DNA from: Nitrosomonas sp.
GTDB taxonomy: Bacteria; Pseudomonadota; Gammaproteobacteria; Burkholderiales; Nitrosomonadaceae
DNA length: 57,482 nt
Direction: 5' to 3'
NCBI RefSeq assembly: GCF_022842015.1
Contig: NZ_JALHQJ010000008.1
Location: 1-57,482 of the forward strand
Positions 57,271-57,482 of the stretch are shown here, in pieces. The notes under the pieces were generated by a model, which was not told the origin of the DNA, ran no database searches, and saw only the letters and a list, made by a program, of their open reading frames with translations. Made by a program: the position numbers and the translations under genes. Position 1 is the first letter of the stretch; every line of letters begins with the position of its first letter.

Positions 57271-57482
57271 GTGACTAGTTCATTGAGTTCAAGTTATCGT
57301 TTTTTTGCTCGTTGGGCAGATATATCATATCGCTACGCTATCTGGATTATTCTGCTCATACTGGTAGTAGTTACACTGGGCGCGTTTTATATAGTTAACA
57401 ATCTTGGTGTTCATACGGATACAACCGATATGCTTTCCGAAGATGTTCCTTTTCGCGCAAATCATATCCGGTATCTACAATC
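57271..57482 (+). CDS. hpnN: HpnN hopanoid RND transporter, 5' part
   Basis: First 70 codons of an RND (MMPL-like) transporter cut by the window edge. GTG start; SSYRFFARWADISYRYAIWIILLILVVVTLGAFYIVNNL gives the first transmembrane helix, followed by GVHTDTTDMLSEDVPFRANHIRYLQ. The TDTTDMLS-(ED)-(L/V)PFR motif after helix 1 is typical of HpnN. Family role: moving hopanoids to the outer membrane. Position directly after hpnM supports the call. Confidence 0.88.
   Translation, partial: MTSSLSSSYRFFARWADISYRYAIWIILLILVVVTLGAFYIVNNLGVHTDTTDMLSEDVPFRANHIRYLQ

Noticed and set aside
1..57482. tRNA, rRNA, CRISPR, insertion sequence or prophage
   Set aside because: Looked for through the gaps between genes; no cloverleaf-like structure, repeat-spacer array, transposase, integrase or terminal inverted repeat was noticed. 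A covariance-model search could not be run.

Overview
The window is chromosomal DNA from a Gram-negative proteobacterium, most likely a betaproteobacterium of the Nitrosomonadaceae (Nitrosomonas-like). This is an inference from the yceD-rpmF-plsX-fabHDG-acpP-fabF order, a C-terminal-Phe 16-stranded-type porin, hopanoid genes, HypX-type hydrogenase maturation, and many TonB/YfiR and c-di-GMP proteins. The composition is mildly AT-rich throughout. I see no rRNA, tRNA, insertion sequence, prophage or CRISPR array; almost all of it is tightly packed genes.

Layout. 1-960 (minus): the 5' part of a CzcC-type metal-efflux outer-membrane gene, preceded by a small CzcI-like gene. 1071-8959: maf (minus), then the plus-strand fatty-acid operon yceD, rpmF, plsX, fabH, fabD, fabG, acpP, fabF, followed by mltG. 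8997-11588: a three-domain GT2/GtrA/GT39 glycosyltransferase fusion. 11935-16072 (minus): an O-methyltransferase with a START-like partner, murJ, and an unknown membrane protein. 16240-18211 (plus): an HvfABC (bufferin-type) RiPP operon, with a secreted precursor carrying two EGKCG cores followed by its DUF692 and DUF2063 proteins. 18283-19152: an unknown secreted protein.

19321-31843 (minus) is the most striking block. It runs TonB receptor, YfiR, a hybrid histidine kinase with a CHASE8-like sensor, a REC-PAS-GGDEF-EAL protein, an HDOD-REC-GGDEF protein, a decayed third yfiR, a second TonB receptor and a second YfiR. Four successive genes are joined by 1-14 nt overlaps. It looks like a YfiBNR-style envelope-signalling system in which a phosphorelay kinase sits where YfiN would be and TonB receptors sit where YfiB would be.

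32030-35134 (minus): an ABC exporter and a TraB/PrgY membrane protein. 35372-35815: a lipoprotein. 35834-40029 (minus): hypC-hypD-hypE-hypX, with no hydrogenase structural genes in view. 40107-42460: two L,D-transpeptidases flanking a small Lpp/OprI-like lipoprotein. 43123-44328: a porin. 44446-45468: two poorly known genes separated by a single in-frame amber codon and a short open stretch. 45452-49539 (minus): glycerate kinase coupled to uvrA. 49606-51441: a YajR-like MFS transporter abutting ssb. 51574-53821: a small unknown gene, a TIGR03169-type FAD oxidoreductase and a peptidoglycan-binding lipoprotein. 54311-57482: the hopanoid genes hpnH, hpnB, hpnM and the start of hpnN, running off the end.
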